Origin: Alphaproteobacteria bacterium
GTDB lineage: Bacteria; Pseudomonadota; Alphaproteobacteria; Micropepsales; Micropepsaceae
DNA: 7,221 nt
Direction: 5' to 3'
Assembly: GCA_028869725.1 (NCBI GenBank)
Contig: JAGWRJ010000293.1
Span: 1 to 7,221 of the forward strand
Made by a program: the position numbers and the translations under genes. The stretch's first letter is position 1; the number at the start of each line of letters is the position of its first letter. This document shows, one piece after another, positions 1 through 6,397 of this stretch. Below the pieces are notes generated by a model that saw only the letters and a list, made by a program, of their open reading frames with translations, did not search any database and was not told the origin of the DNA.

Positions 1-396
1 ACAGCATTCGCATTGTATACGACCCTACGGCACCGTCCACCGGAACTCTCGCTGCTGACACTCATCGGCTTTCCGCTCGCTCTTGCGGCAGGGGGCGTAG
101 TGGGATGGTTACGGGCGCGCCACCTGCATATCCGCATTGATGGGGTCAGCGGCCGGGTTACCACGAGGGCAACCGCGTTCGGGCTTATTCTGCTGGCAGC
201 GCTGTTTCTGCTGCGCGCTGTGCTGCGAAGCCTATTCGTGACCCCAGCAGGGCATGGCCACCTGGCCGGAACGGCGCTTCTGTCCACGGATCTCGGACTT
301 GTCTTTTCCGTGGGTCTCATCTGGGCCCGCGCAATTACCCTGACCTTGCGGGTGCGTCCGCTGCTCGCAGCCCATCGTGCCGGCACGGGCTCATGA
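1..396 (+). CDS. Multi-pass membrane protein, CcdC/DUF1453-like, 5'-partial
   Basis: This reading frame is open from the first base of the window, so the gene probably begins upstream. A TTG at 13 is the first possible start inside the window and has no visible ribosome binding site. Numbered from that TTG, hydrophobic segments lie near residues 14-33, 54-72 and 90-112, with basic residues between them (for example GWLRARHLHIRID after the first segment), giving at least three membrane passes. The layout, a hydrophobic segment, a short soluble turn of the form RIDGVSGRVTTRA, then a second hydrophobic segment ending in LLRAVLR, resembles small CcdC-like/DUF1453-type membrane proteins. That is recognition by eye and is not certain. 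The function is unknown. The stop overlaps the start of the following lipoprotein gene as ATGA, so the two are probably translated together at the cell envelope. Confidence 0.7.
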   Translation, partial: TAFALYTTLRHRPPELSLLTLIGFPLALAAGGVVGWLRARHLHIRIDGVSGRVTTRATAFGLILLAALFLLRAVLRSLFVTPAGHGHLAGTALLSTDLGLVFSVGLIWARAITLTLRVRPLLAAHRAGTGS

Positions 397-794
397 GATG
401 GAGCTTCGTCCTTATTCTGACAGTGCTGTTGGGAGCCTGTGCCCCAGTGTTCCCCCGCGTCTGCCCCAAGAATCTTGCCCCGGCCCGAACGGCCTATCTT
501 TTCTTTGGGCGTGCGCAGGCCCACGGACACGCGGTGACGCACAAGCAATGGCGGCAATTTGTTCGGGTGACGTTAACCCATGAATTTCCCAACGGATTTT
601 CTGTTTTGAACGCGCGGGGCTACTGGCAGGGACCACAGCAAGCGGGCTTTGAGGCGAGCAAAATCGTGATCATCGTCCTCCCTGGACGGTCTGATGACCT
701 CGGCCGGCTTGAAGCGGTTCGTGCGGCCTATATGCGGCGCTTCCACCAGGATAGCGTTCTGGAGTGGATCGATAGAGGGTGCGCCAGGGTCTGA
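393..794 (+). CDS. DUF3574 domain-containing lipoprotein
   Basis: The protein is 133 residues. It starts with a short basic and hydrophobic signal (MRWSFVLILTVLL) followed by a lipobox L13-G14-A15-C16, so it should be cleaved by signal peptidase II and lipidated on Cys16. The mature part matches what I know of DUF3574: a YLFFGRA strand, a W-x-x-F helix near residue 53, the segment FPNGFSVLNARGYW (65-78), a hydrophobic strand SKIVIIVLPG (89-98), then an AAYMRRFHQDSVL helix (111-123) and a closing cysteine at 130. Cys24 and Cys130 could form a disulfide in the periplasm. The biochemical role of the family is unknown to me. The ATG lies inside the ATGA overlap with the upstream membrane-protein gene, which implies translational coupling. 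The next gene, rpoZ, begins 114 bases downstream behind its own likely promoter, so this is probably the last gene of its unit. Confidence 0.85.
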   Translation: MRWSFVLILTVLLGACAPVFPRVCPKNLAPARTAYLFFGRAQAHGHAVTHKQWRQFVRVTLTHEFPNGFSVLNARGYWQGPQQAGFEASKIVIIVLPGRSDDLGRLEAVRAAYMRRFHQDSVLEWIDRGCARV

Positions 795-800
795 GCCGCC

Positions 801-829
801 TTGCATCCCGGGGGCGCTTCCCCTATGGT
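801..829 (+). promoter_or_regulatory. Candidate sigma70-type promoter for rpoZ
   Basis: TTGCAT at 801-806 and TATGGT at 824-829 are separated by 17 bases, the optimal spacing for a housekeeping promoter. This would start transcription around 836 and leave a leader of roughly 70 bases before rpoZ. The boxes are imperfect matches to TTGACA and TATAAT, and no start site has been shown. The location, just after the upstream stop codon and ahead of rpoZ, supports the call. Confidence 0.4.
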
Positions 830-858
830 CCGCGGTCTTTCCGGAGAGGGTCTGTTCT

Positions 859-890
859 GCCGGCGGCGCAATGTTGGCCGCAGCTCCGGC
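859..890 (+). promoter_or_regulatory. GC-rich bulged hairpin in the rpoZ leader
   Basis: An outer arm GCCGG (859-863) pairs with CCGGC (886-890). An inner arm CGGC (864-867) pairs with GCCG (877-880). A nine-base loop closes it and CAGCT (881-885) is left as a bulge on the 3' side. It ends 18 bases before the rpoZ start and 6 bases before its Shine-Dalgarno sequence. It could shape translation of rpoZ or stabilise the mRNA. There is no following T run, so it is not a convincing terminator. In GC-rich DNA such pairings also arise by chance. Confidence 0.25.
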
Positions 891-908
891 TAATTTGAAG
901 GGTTCTTC

Positions 909-1292
909 ATGGCTCGCGTTACCGTAGAAGATTGCGTCGACAAGGTCCCCAACCGATTTGATCTCGTGCTGTATGCAGGGTTCCGTGCCCGGCAGCTTTC
1001 TGGTGGTGCCGAGCCCTTGGTGGAGCGCGACCGGGACAAAAATCCCGTCGTAGCCTTGCGCGAGATCGCCGATCGTCACCTGGTTCCCGACGCCGTCCGC
1101 GAGGACTACATCAAGTCGCTGCAGAAGCATGCAGAGGTCGATGAGCCCGAAGAGGCACCCAGCGAGGACGATACCCGCGAGGACGTTCAGTTCCGGCAGG
1201 TGACCGAGGAAGAGCTTCTGCGGGCCCTGACCAGCGAAGCCCAGCGTCGCGCCGAGCCGCAGCCGGAGCCTGAGGTCGACTACGACGAGTAG
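909..1292 (+). CDS. rpoZ: DNA-directed RNA polymerase omega subunit
   Basis: Omega binds the C-terminal part of the beta' subunit and helps assemble and stabilise RNA polymerase; in proteobacteria it also contributes to one of the ppGpp binding sites. The 127-residue product opens with the family hallmark MARVTVEDCVDKVPNRFDLV, followed by FRARQL (25-30) and DKNPVVALREIA (43-54), which together cover the conserved fold. GAAGGG at 897-902 sits 6 bases before the ATG, a good ribosome binding site, and the conserved N-terminus confirms the start. Residues 75-127 form a long tail with 20 acidic residues, probably disordered. Tails of this kind occur in alphaproteobacterial omega proteins and make it longer than the roughly 90-residue E. 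coli protein. Pairing of rpoZ with the (p)ppGpp synthetase gene downstream is widespread in proteobacteria. Confidence 0.97.
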   Translation: MARVTVEDCVDKVPNRFDLVLYAGFRARQLSGGAEPLVERDRDKNPVVALREIADRHLVPDAVREDYIKSLQKHAEVDEPEEAPSEDDTREDVQFRQVTEEELLRALTSEAQRRAEPQPEPEVDYDE

Positions 1293-1295
1293 TCG
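1277..1295 (+). promoter_or_regulatory. Perfect hairpin across the rpoZ stop codon
   Basis: CGACTAC (1277-1283) and GTAGTCG (1289-1295) are perfectly complementary around a GACGA loop, giving a 7-bp stem with 5-base loop. The TAG stop of rpoZ (1290-1292) is inside the 3' arm. What follows is only moderately T-rich, so it does not fit a standard intrinsic terminator. It may attenuate transcription, protect the rpoZ mRNA end, or be a coincidence; a second hairpin of identical dimensions follows at 1311-1329. Confidence 0.35.
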
Positions 1296-1310
1296 TCGTT
1301 GTCTGCGGGG

Positions 1311-1329
1311 CCGTCGGAGCCGCCGACGG
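1311..1329 (+). promoter_or_regulatory. Second perfect hairpin in the rpoZ-rsh spacer
   Basis: CCGTCGG (1311-1317) and CCGACGG (1323-1329) pair perfectly around an AGCCG loop: again a 7-bp stem and 5-base loop, and more stable because of its GC content. It lies 38 bases before the annotated rsh start and has no T run after it. Together with the hairpin at 1277-1295 it could set the relative amounts of rpoZ and rsh mRNA. Confidence 0.35.
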
Positions 1330-1367
1330 GGTAAACTGCGTCCCAAATTCCTATATGCTGCGGTGAG

Positions 1368-3650
1368 ATGAGTACACCGCCGAAGCCCCTGTCGTCCGTG
1401 CCCGCGCCCGCTCCTTTGGCGGCGACCCCGGCTGCCGTGCCGCCTGCCCGGGCGCGCAGGCGCAAACTCATGCGCCAGACCGAGCTTGTCGAGCGGGTTC
1501 GCAGCTACGATCCCGAGGCTGACGAGGACCTGCTCAACAAGGCTTACGTCTACGCCATGCACGCTCATGGCAAGCAGCTGCGTGCCTCGGGGGATCCCTA
1601 CTTCGCCCATCCGCTCGAAGTGGCGGCGATCCTCACCGAACTCAAGCTGGACGTACCCACCATCGTCACAGCCCTGCTGCATGACACGATCGAAGACACC
1701 AACGTCACATATGACGACATCAAGCGTGATTTCGGAGAGGAGATTGCCATCCTGGTGGATGGCGTCACCAAGCTGTCGCAGCTTGAGGTCTTCAGCGAAC
1801 GCACAAAACAGGCTGAAAATTTTCGCAAGCTGATGCTGGCGATCACCGGCGATGTGCGTGTCCTTCTCGTCAAGCTGGCCGACCGTCTGCACAATATGCG
1901 TACGCTCAGTTACATCACCAAACAGGTCAAGCGTCATCGCATCGCCCAGGAAACGATCGATGTGTACGCACCGCTGGCGGGGCGGATCGGCATGCAGAAC
2001 ATGCGCGAGGAACTCGAGGACCTGGCCTTCGCCGAGCTCAATCCGGAAGCGCGCAATTCGATCGTCACACGCCTGGAGAGGCTGAAGGACACCAGTGGCG
2101 ATCGCATTGGGCGTATTGCCGACCAGATCAAGCGTCGCCTGGCCGAAGAAGGCATCGACGCCAGCGTGTCGGGCCGGGCCAAGCGGCCATGGTCGATTTG
2201 GCGGAAACTGAGAGAAAAGCAGCTTAACTTCGAGCAGTTGTCCGACATTCTCGGCTTTCGCGTCATCGTAGCCACGACCGACGACTGCTACCGAGCCTTG
2301 GGGGTGTTGCATCAGAGCTGGCGGATGATCCCGGACCGCTTCAAGGACTTCATTTCCAATCCCAAGACCAACGGTTATCAGTCGATTCATACCACTGTCA
2401 TGGGGCCAGAAAATCAGCGGGTCGAAGTGCAGATCCGTACCCAGGAGATGCATGACGTCGCTGAACGCGGGGTTGCCGCGCATTGGCGCTATCGTGAGCA
2501 CGTCGGTGAAAGTGAGCCGTCGGAAAAGGCGCTTGAATGGCTGCGCGATATGGTGGATCTGCTGGAAAGGGGCGATTCCGCCGAAGAGTTCTTCGACCAC
2601 TCCAAACTAAATCTCTACCAGGACCAGGTCTTCTGCTTCACGCCCAAGGGTGATCTGATTTCGTTGCCGCGGGGAGCAACGCCGATCGATTTTGCCTATG
2701 CGGTGCATACTGACCTTGGCAACAACACGGTGGGCGCGAAGGTCAATGGGGCGCACGTACCCTTGCATACGGCGCTGGGCAATGGCGACCAGGTCGAAAT
2801 CATTCGCACCAAGGACGCAGCCCCATCCGCGCTGTGGGAACAGTTTGTTGTCACGGGTCGGGCAAGGGCCGAAATCAGACGCTTCCTGCGCCATGCCCAG
2901 CGGGACGAAAACATTGCCTTCGGAAGACGCATCCTTGAAAAATCCTTCAGCGACCTGAATCTCGAACTGACCGACAAGGCGATCGAGGAGGTGGCACGTA
3001 AGCTTCGGCTGTCCAAGCCTGAGGACGTTTACGCGGAGCTTGGCCGTGGCGCGCTGCGGGCGCAGGAGGTCATCGAAGCGGTATTTCCCGAAATCAAGCG
3101 CGATCCTGAGCGTCATAAGCAAGCTCAGTTTTCCCAGCCGGGAGAGCGCAAGACAATTTCGATCCGTGGACTTACCGAGGGCATCTCCTACAAACTCGGG
3201 ACCTGCTGTCATCCACTGCCGGGTGATCGCATCGTCGGCATCATGGTTCCGGGGCAGGGCGCCATCATTCATACGATAGACTGCGGTGAACTCGAGAAGG
3301 CCCAGAGTGCGATGGCTGACTGGCTCGATGTCAGCTGGGGCAAATATGCCGCCGAACTGGGCCCGTCGATTGCCCGCATCGCGGTACGAGTGGAAAACGC
3401 GCCGGGCTCGCTGGCGGCGGTGATGACGGTGATTTCGAATAACGGCGGCAATATCTTCAACCTCAAGGTGTTGGGCCGCAATCCGCTGTTCTTTGACTTC
3501 ACGGTCGACATTGAGGTCCGTGACGTTGCCCACTTGCAGAATATTATTGGTGCGCTACGCGTGAACGCGGCGGTCGAATCGGTTGACCGCGTACGCGGAC
3601 CACAGGAAAGCGATGACTTGGAACGGAGCGAGCAAGGTGACGGTGGATGA
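1368..3650 (+). CDS. rsh: Bifunctional (p)ppGpp synthetase/hydrolase, RelA/SpoT family
   Basis: Long RSH enzyme that makes (p)ppGpp from ATP and GDP/GTP and also hydrolyses it, controlling the stringent response in the cytoplasm. Numbered from 1368 (760 residues), the HD hydrolase domain spans about 60-205, with H81, H105-D106 and D172 as the expected metal ligands (HPLEV, LLHDTIED, ADRLHNMRTL). The synthetase domain spans about 255-375, with D293, the RFKD motif (324-327) and GYQSIHTTV (337-345). RxKD rather than ExDD is the signature of bifunctional rather than RelA-type enzymes. A TGS domain (about 414-482), a zinc-finger-like region with C613, C614, H615 and C639, and a C-terminal ACT domain (about 669-743) complete it, so both activities look intact. 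Residues 1-34 are an Ala/Pro/Arg-rich extension; homologs commonly begin near the MRQTELVERV segment, so ATG 1470 is an alternative start giving 726 residues. GGTGAG abuts the 1368 ATG too closely to be an ideal binding site. Confidence 0.96.
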   Translation: MSTPPKPLSSVPAPAPLAATPAAVPPARARRRKLMRQTELVERVRSYDPEADEDLLNKAYVYAMHAHGKQLRASGDPYFAHPLEVAAILTELKLDVPTIVTALLHDTIEDTNVTYDDIKRDFGEEIAILVDGVTKLSQLEVFSERTKQAENFRKLMLAITGDVRVLLVKLADRLHNMRTLSYITKQVKRHRIAQETIDVYAPLAGRIGMQNMREELEDLAFAELNPEARNSIVTRLERLKDTSGDRIGRIADQIKRRLAEEGIDASVSGRAKRPWSIWRKLREKQLNFEQLSDILGFRVIVATTDDCYRALGVLHQSWRMIPDRFKDFISNPKTNGYQSIHTTVMGPENQRVEVQIRTQEMHDVAERGVAAHWRYREHVGESEPSEKALEWLRDMVDLLERGDSAEEFFDHSKLNLYQDQVFCFTPKGDLISLPRGATPIDFAYAVHTDLGNNTVGAKVNGAHVPLHTALGNGDQVEIIRTKDAAPSALWEQFVVTGRARAEIRRFLRHAQRDENIAFGRRILEKSFSDLNLELTDKAIEEVARKLRLSKPEDVYAELGRGALRAQEVIEAVFPEIKRDPERHKQAQFSQPGERKTISIRGLTEGISYKLGTCCHPLPGDRIVGIMVPGQGAIIHTIDCGELEKAQSAMADWLDVSWGKYAAELGPSIARIAVRVENAPGSLAAVMTVISNNGGNIFNLKVLGRNPLFFDFTVDIEVRDVAHLQNIIGALRVNAAVESVDRVRGPQESDDLERSEQGDGG

Positions 3651-4221
3651 TGTTTTGAGTGAATTTCGAGCTGCGGGGGCCTTGCTCGAGGGGCATTTTG
3701 TTCTGTCAAGTGGACGACATTCCGACATCTTCCTGCAGAAGGCTTTGGTGTTTCAGGATGCGCGGCGCACCGAAAGGCTTTGTGCGGCGCTGGCTCAAAA
3801 GGTACGCGCTGCCCTAAAGCGGCCATTTACGGCGATCGTGTCGCCGGCAGTCGGTGGCATTATTCCTGGCTATGAAATGGGACGTCAACTCCAGGTGCCG
3901 GCAATGTATGTGGAACGCGAAGGTGGGGTTTTCCAACTGCGCCGCGGCTTTCATCTCGAAAAGGGGCAACCGGTGCTGATGGTTGAGGACATCGTGACAA
4001 CCGGACTTTCCAGTCGCGAATGTCTTGCGGCCATCCGTGAAACTGGCGCCGATCCGGTGGCAGCATGCTGCCTGATCGACCGCTCAGGCGCAAAGGCTGA
4101 CGTCGGGGTGCCGCTCATCGCTCTGGCCGCCATAGAAGTCCCGTCCTGGCCGGCAGACGATTTGCCAGCACATCTGAAGGCGACACCCGCGATCAAGCCG
4201 GGTAGCCGGGGGCTGGCATGA
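3613..4221 (+). CDS. pyrE: Orotate phosphoribosyltransferase
   Basis: PyrE transfers ribose phosphate from PRPP to orotate, forming orotidine 5'-phosphate in de novo UMP synthesis in the cytoplasm. The 202-residue product carries the PRPP-binding motif VLMVEDIVTTGLSS (121-134) with the acidic pair E125-D126, the phosphate-contacting strand SPAVGGIIPGYE (77-88), and the N-terminal substrate segment FVLSSGRHSDIFLQK (29-43). The loop reads VEREGGVFQLRRGF (100-113), as in alphaproteobacterial relatives. The start is uncertain: ATG 3613 has AGGA five bases upstream and overlaps the end of rsh by 38 bases; GTG 3637 has GGAG eight bases upstream, gives 194 residues, and fits better where homologs begin (TVDDVLSEFRAAGALLEGHF). 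Either way the gene starts inside rsh, which points to co-transcription and coupling. Its stop TGA shares four bases with a micro-ORF ATG. Confidence 0.95.
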   Translation: MTWNGASKVTVDDVLSEFRAAGALLEGHFVLSSGRHSDIFLQKALVFQDARRTERLCAALAQKVRAALKRPFTAIVSPAVGGIIPGYEMGRQLQVPAMYVEREGGVFQLRRGFHLEKGQPVLMVEDIVTTGLSSRECLAAIRETGADPVAACCLIDRSGAKADVGVPLIALAAIEVPSWPADDLPAHLKATPAIKPGSRGLA

Positions 4222-4268
4222 AGAGGACAGCCATAGTCCGACGCGGCGACAGGAGTGTGTGCAGGTGA
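4218..4268 (+). other. Candidate 16-codon micro-ORF linking pyrE and pdxJ
   Basis: ATG 4218 overlaps the pyrE stop as ATGA. The frame reads MKRTAIVRRGDRSVCR and stops at TGA 4266-4268, which overlaps the preferred pdxJ start as GTGA. It fills the whole 43-base spacer. The peptide resembles nothing I know. Its possible role is to pass ribosomes from pyrE to pdxJ by stop-start coupling rather than to make a working peptide. It is short enough to occur by chance, and pdxJ has its own AGGAG at 4251-4255. Confidence 0.2.
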
Positions 4269-5005
4269 CGAGACTTCGGCTGGGCGTCAATATCGATCAT
4301 GTTGCGACGATCCGTAACGCGCGTGGTGGCGCGTTCCCGGATCCCGTTCGCGCGGCCAGTCTTGCCGCGGCAGCAGGCGCTGATGGCATCACTGCGCACT
4401 TGCGCGAGGACCGTCGGCATATTTCCGATGATGATATCGATCGTCTGGTGCGAGAAATTGATCTGCCGCTCAATCTCGAAATGGCCGCAACCCCGGAAAT
4501 GCTTGAAATCGCACTTCGTCACCGTCCCCATGCTGCTTGCATCGTGCCCGAAAAGCGCGAAGAACGGACCACGGAAGGCGGCATCGATGCGGCGGGTTTG
4601 CACGACCGGCTGGCACCGCTGGTGCGGGCTCTGCGCGATAATGGCACCCGCGTGTCGCTCTTTGTGGAAGCTGATCGACGGCATCTAGACGCTGCCAAAT
4701 CCCTGGGGGCGCCGGTTGTCGAGCTGCATACGGGCGCTTATTGCGACAGCCGCGGCGCGGACCGGCAACGCCATCTTGCTGCTATTCGTGAGGCGGCAGC
4801 CTATGGGACGCAGATTGGGCTCGAAGTCCATGCTGGCCATGGACTGAGTTACGACACTGTCGCTCCGATCGCAGCCATCGCCCAGATGCGTGAACTCAAC
4901 ATCGGTCACTTCCTGATCGGGGAAGCGATCTTCGTCGGCCTGGAGGCAGCGATCGCCCGCATGCGTCAACTGATGGATATGGCCCGTGACGGGGTGCACC
5001 AGTGA
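4265..5005 (+). CDS. pdxJ: Pyridoxine 5'-phosphate synthase
   Basis: PdxJ condenses 1-deoxy-D-xylulose 5-phosphate with 3-amino-2-oxopropyl phosphate to form pyridoxine 5'-phosphate, the ring-closing step of DXP-dependent vitamin B6 synthesis. The 246-residue TIM-barrel protein starts with LRLGVNIDHVATIRNARGG. It has the expected catalytic residues: H45 in AHLREDRRH, E72 in NLEMA and H192 in HAGHGL, plus VPEKREERTTEGG (94-106) and the phosphate-binding end IGEAIFVGL (218-226). The length is typical. I chose GTG 4265 because AGGAG at 4251-4255 lies nine bases upstream and homologs begin just before LRLGVNIDH; GTG 4259 would add two residues but is only three bases from that AGGAG. The stop overlaps the acpS start as GTGA. 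Next to acpS, it keeps the pdxJ-acpS pair known from E. coli, whose AcpS is likewise encoded directly downstream. Confidence 0.97.
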   Translation: MTRLRLGVNIDHVATIRNARGGAFPDPVRAASLAAAAGADGITAHLREDRRHISDDDIDRLVREIDLPLNLEMAATPEMLEIALRHRPHAACIVPEKREERTTEGGIDAAGLHDRLAPLVRALRDNGTRVSLFVEADRRHLDAAKSLGAPVVELHTGAYCDSRGADRQRHLAAIREAAAYGTQIGLEVHAGHGLSYDTVAPIAAIAQMRELNIGHFLIGEAIFVGLEAAIARMRQLMDMARDGVHQ

Positions 5006-5436
5006 TCATTGGTATCGGGTCCGATCTCATCGACATTCGCCGCATCGAACGCAGCATTGAGCGCTTTGGCGCACGTTTTCTGGAGCGGATATTCACGTCT
5101 GTCGAACGCGAGAAGTCCGATCGCCGCGCCCAGCGGGCAGCTTCCTATGCCAAGCGTTTTGCGGCCAAGGAGGCATGTTCCAAGGCGTTGGGCACAGGAT
5201 TTCGGCGCGGCGTATTCTGGCGGGATATGGGAGTGGTGAACCTTCCAGGCGGTAAACCCACCATGAAGCTGACCGGGGGCGCGCGGCGCCGCCTCGAAGA
5301 ACTTACCCCCGGTGGCCATGAGGTCCAGATCGACCTGACTATTACCGATGATTTTCCCCTGGCGCAGGCGATCGTCATCATCTCAGCGGTCCCGCTATCC
5401 TCGGATCCCCCCCAAAAGGCAGCTTCCTTGCCTTGA
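5002..5436 (+). CDS. acpS: Holo-[acyl-carrier-protein] synthase
   Basis: AcpS transfers the 4'-phosphopantetheine arm of coenzyme A to a serine of acyl carrier protein, which activates fatty acid synthesis. The 144-residue product shows both family signatures: IGIGSDLIDIRRIE at the N-terminus with the magnesium ligand D8, and KRFAAKEACSKALGTG (51-66) with E57 as the second metal ligand. A C-terminal strand, DLTITDDFPLAQAIVIIS (111-128), matches the usual 'S-x-T-D-D-x-x-x-A-x-A' ending of the fold. About 14 residues (131-144) extend beyond it and look unstructured; the total is slightly longer than the approximately 125-residue E. coli enzyme. The GTG start lies inside the GTGA overlap with pdxJ and has GGGG at 4990-4993 upstream, so translation is probably coupled. 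The gene ends 52 bases before lepB. Confidence 0.96.
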   Translation: MIIGIGSDLIDIRRIERSIERFGARFLERIFTSVEREKSDRRAQRAASYAKRFAAKEACSKALGTGFRRGVFWRDMGVVNLPGGKPTMKLTGGARRRLEELTPGGHEVQIDLTITDDFPLAQAIVIISAVPLSSDPPQKAASLP

Positions 5437-5488
5437 CCCGGCCGGGCGTATCCGCTTCCTTCCCACCGACTAAGACAGGTACCAAAGA

Positions 5489-6397
5489 ATGAGCCAGGAC
5501 CGCGGTCCCGCAAAGCCGCCCAAGAGCGAAGATGCCGGGATGGCCCCCCCTCCCGCGGCGGATACCGGCAAAGCGCCGGGACTTACGGCTGCGGATGCTT
5601 TGTCCGGCCGGCGCCAGCGGCCGCCCTCTCCTGGCGGGAAGACACCGGCCGCGCCCGCCGCGAAGCACGAGGAAAGCTGGGGCGAAGTCATTAAGACCAT
5701 CGTCTATGCGATCTTGATCGCGCTCGTCATACGCTGTTTTGTAGTCCAGCCCTTCAATATTCCCTCCGGCTCGATGAAGAACACGCTTCTGGTCGGCGAT
5801 TATCTGTTCGTCGAGAAGTATGCGTATGGCTACAGTCGGTATTCCTTCCCATGGGGACTGGGACCGGTGGGGAATCTGTGGCATGGGCGAATATTCGGAT
5901 CGCAGCCCAAACGCGGTGATGTCGTGGTATTTCGGCTGCCAAGCGACCCTTCGATCGACTATATCAAACGGGTGATCGGCCTGCCCGGAGATACCGTGCA
6001 GATGATCAATGATCGCCTCTACATCAACAATAAGATTGTTCCTGAAAAGCGGGTTTCGGACTATGTCGAGACCATAGACGGCTATAAGCGCCGTGTACCG
6101 CGCTATGAGGAATTCCTGCCCGGTGGCAAGACCCATTTCATCCTCGACAGCACTCCGGATGGGCCTTACGACAATACCAAGCTGTTCGTGGTTCCTCCCG
6201 GCCATTACTTTATGATGGGCGACAATCGCGACAATTCCGACGACAGCCGTGCCGATGTGGGGTACGTTCCGGCGCAAAATCTGGTTGGCAAAGCGGAACT
6301 GATCTTTTTTTCGGTCAATGACAAGGCGAGCTGGTGGCAATTCTGGAAATGGCCGTGGTCGATCCGCTGGGATCGGCTCTTCACCGTCATTGACTAG
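5489..6397 (+). CDS. lepB: Signal peptidase I
   Basis: LepB is an inner-membrane serine/lysine protease that removes signal peptides from secreted proteins on the periplasmic side. The 302-residue product has a Pro/Ala/Gly-rich, probably disordered cytoplasmic N-terminus (1-62), one clear membrane helix (about 66-84, IKTIVYAILIALVIRCFVV), then the S26 catalytic domain. The nucleophile is S95 in PSGSM (92-96), the general-base lysine is K160 in YIKRVIGLPGD, and GDNRDNSDDSR (244-254) is the conserved closing box. The position after SM-K, usually proline in PSGSMxPTL, is N98; this is not catalytic. The C-terminus WWQFWKWPWSIRWDRLF is tryptophan-rich, as in alphaproteobacterial relatives. There is a single N-terminal membrane helix, unlike the two of E. 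coli LepB. The ATG has only a weak AGG about nine bases upstream; Met18 is an alternative start. Its end overlaps the likely rnc start, keeping the lepB-rnc-era order. Confidence 0.96.
   Translation: MSQDRGPAKPPKSEDAGMAPPPAADTGKAPGLTAADALSGRRQRPPSPGGKTPAAPAAKHEESWGEVIKTIVYAILIALVIRCFVVQPFNIPSGSMKNTLLVGDYLFVEKYAYGYSRYSFPWGLGPVGNLWHGRIFGSQPKRGDVVVFRLPSDPSIDYIKRVIGLPGDTVQMINDRLYINNKIVPEKRVSDYVETIDGYKRRVPRYEEFLPGGKTHFILDSTPDGPYDNTKLFVVPPGHYFMMGDNRDNSDDSRADVGYVPAQNLVGKAELIFFSVNDKASWWQFWKWPWSIRWDRLFTVID

Noticed and set aside
810..823. GGGG...CCCC inverted repeat as a terminator after the DUF3574 gene
   Set aside because: Only a 4-bp stem, no T run follows, and it falls within the spacer of the better-supported rpoZ promoter.
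573..2600. 675-codon open frame on the - strand opposite rpoZ and most of rsh
   Set aside because: It lies antisense to two unmistakable conserved genes, its translation resembles no protein family, and long antisense frames are expected in GC-rich coding DNA. A - strand gene here would also break the one-directional operon.
2607..3533. 308-codon open frame on the - strand opposite the end of rsh
   Set aside because: Mirror of the TGS, zinc-finger and ACT regions of rsh; no recognisable domain and no ribosome binding site that stands out.
3583..3612. TTG 3583 as the pyrE start
   Set aside because: It would add residues not seen in the family and deepen the overlap with rsh, while ATG 3613 and GTG 3637 both have better ribosome binding sites.
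5437..5446. CCCGGCCGGG palindrome in the acpS-lepB spacer
   Set aside because: The palindrome is too short and lacks a loop, so it cannot form a useful hairpin; common in GC-rich DNA.
5433..5461. TTGACC at 5433-5438 as a -35 box for a lepB promoter
   Set aside because: No acceptable -10 sequence lies 16-18 bases downstream.
6305..6311. Seven-T run in lepB as a programmed frameshift site into rnc
   Set aside because: It encodes the conserved LIFFSV strand in frame; a -1 slip does not lead into the rnc frame, and rnc has plausible starts of its own.
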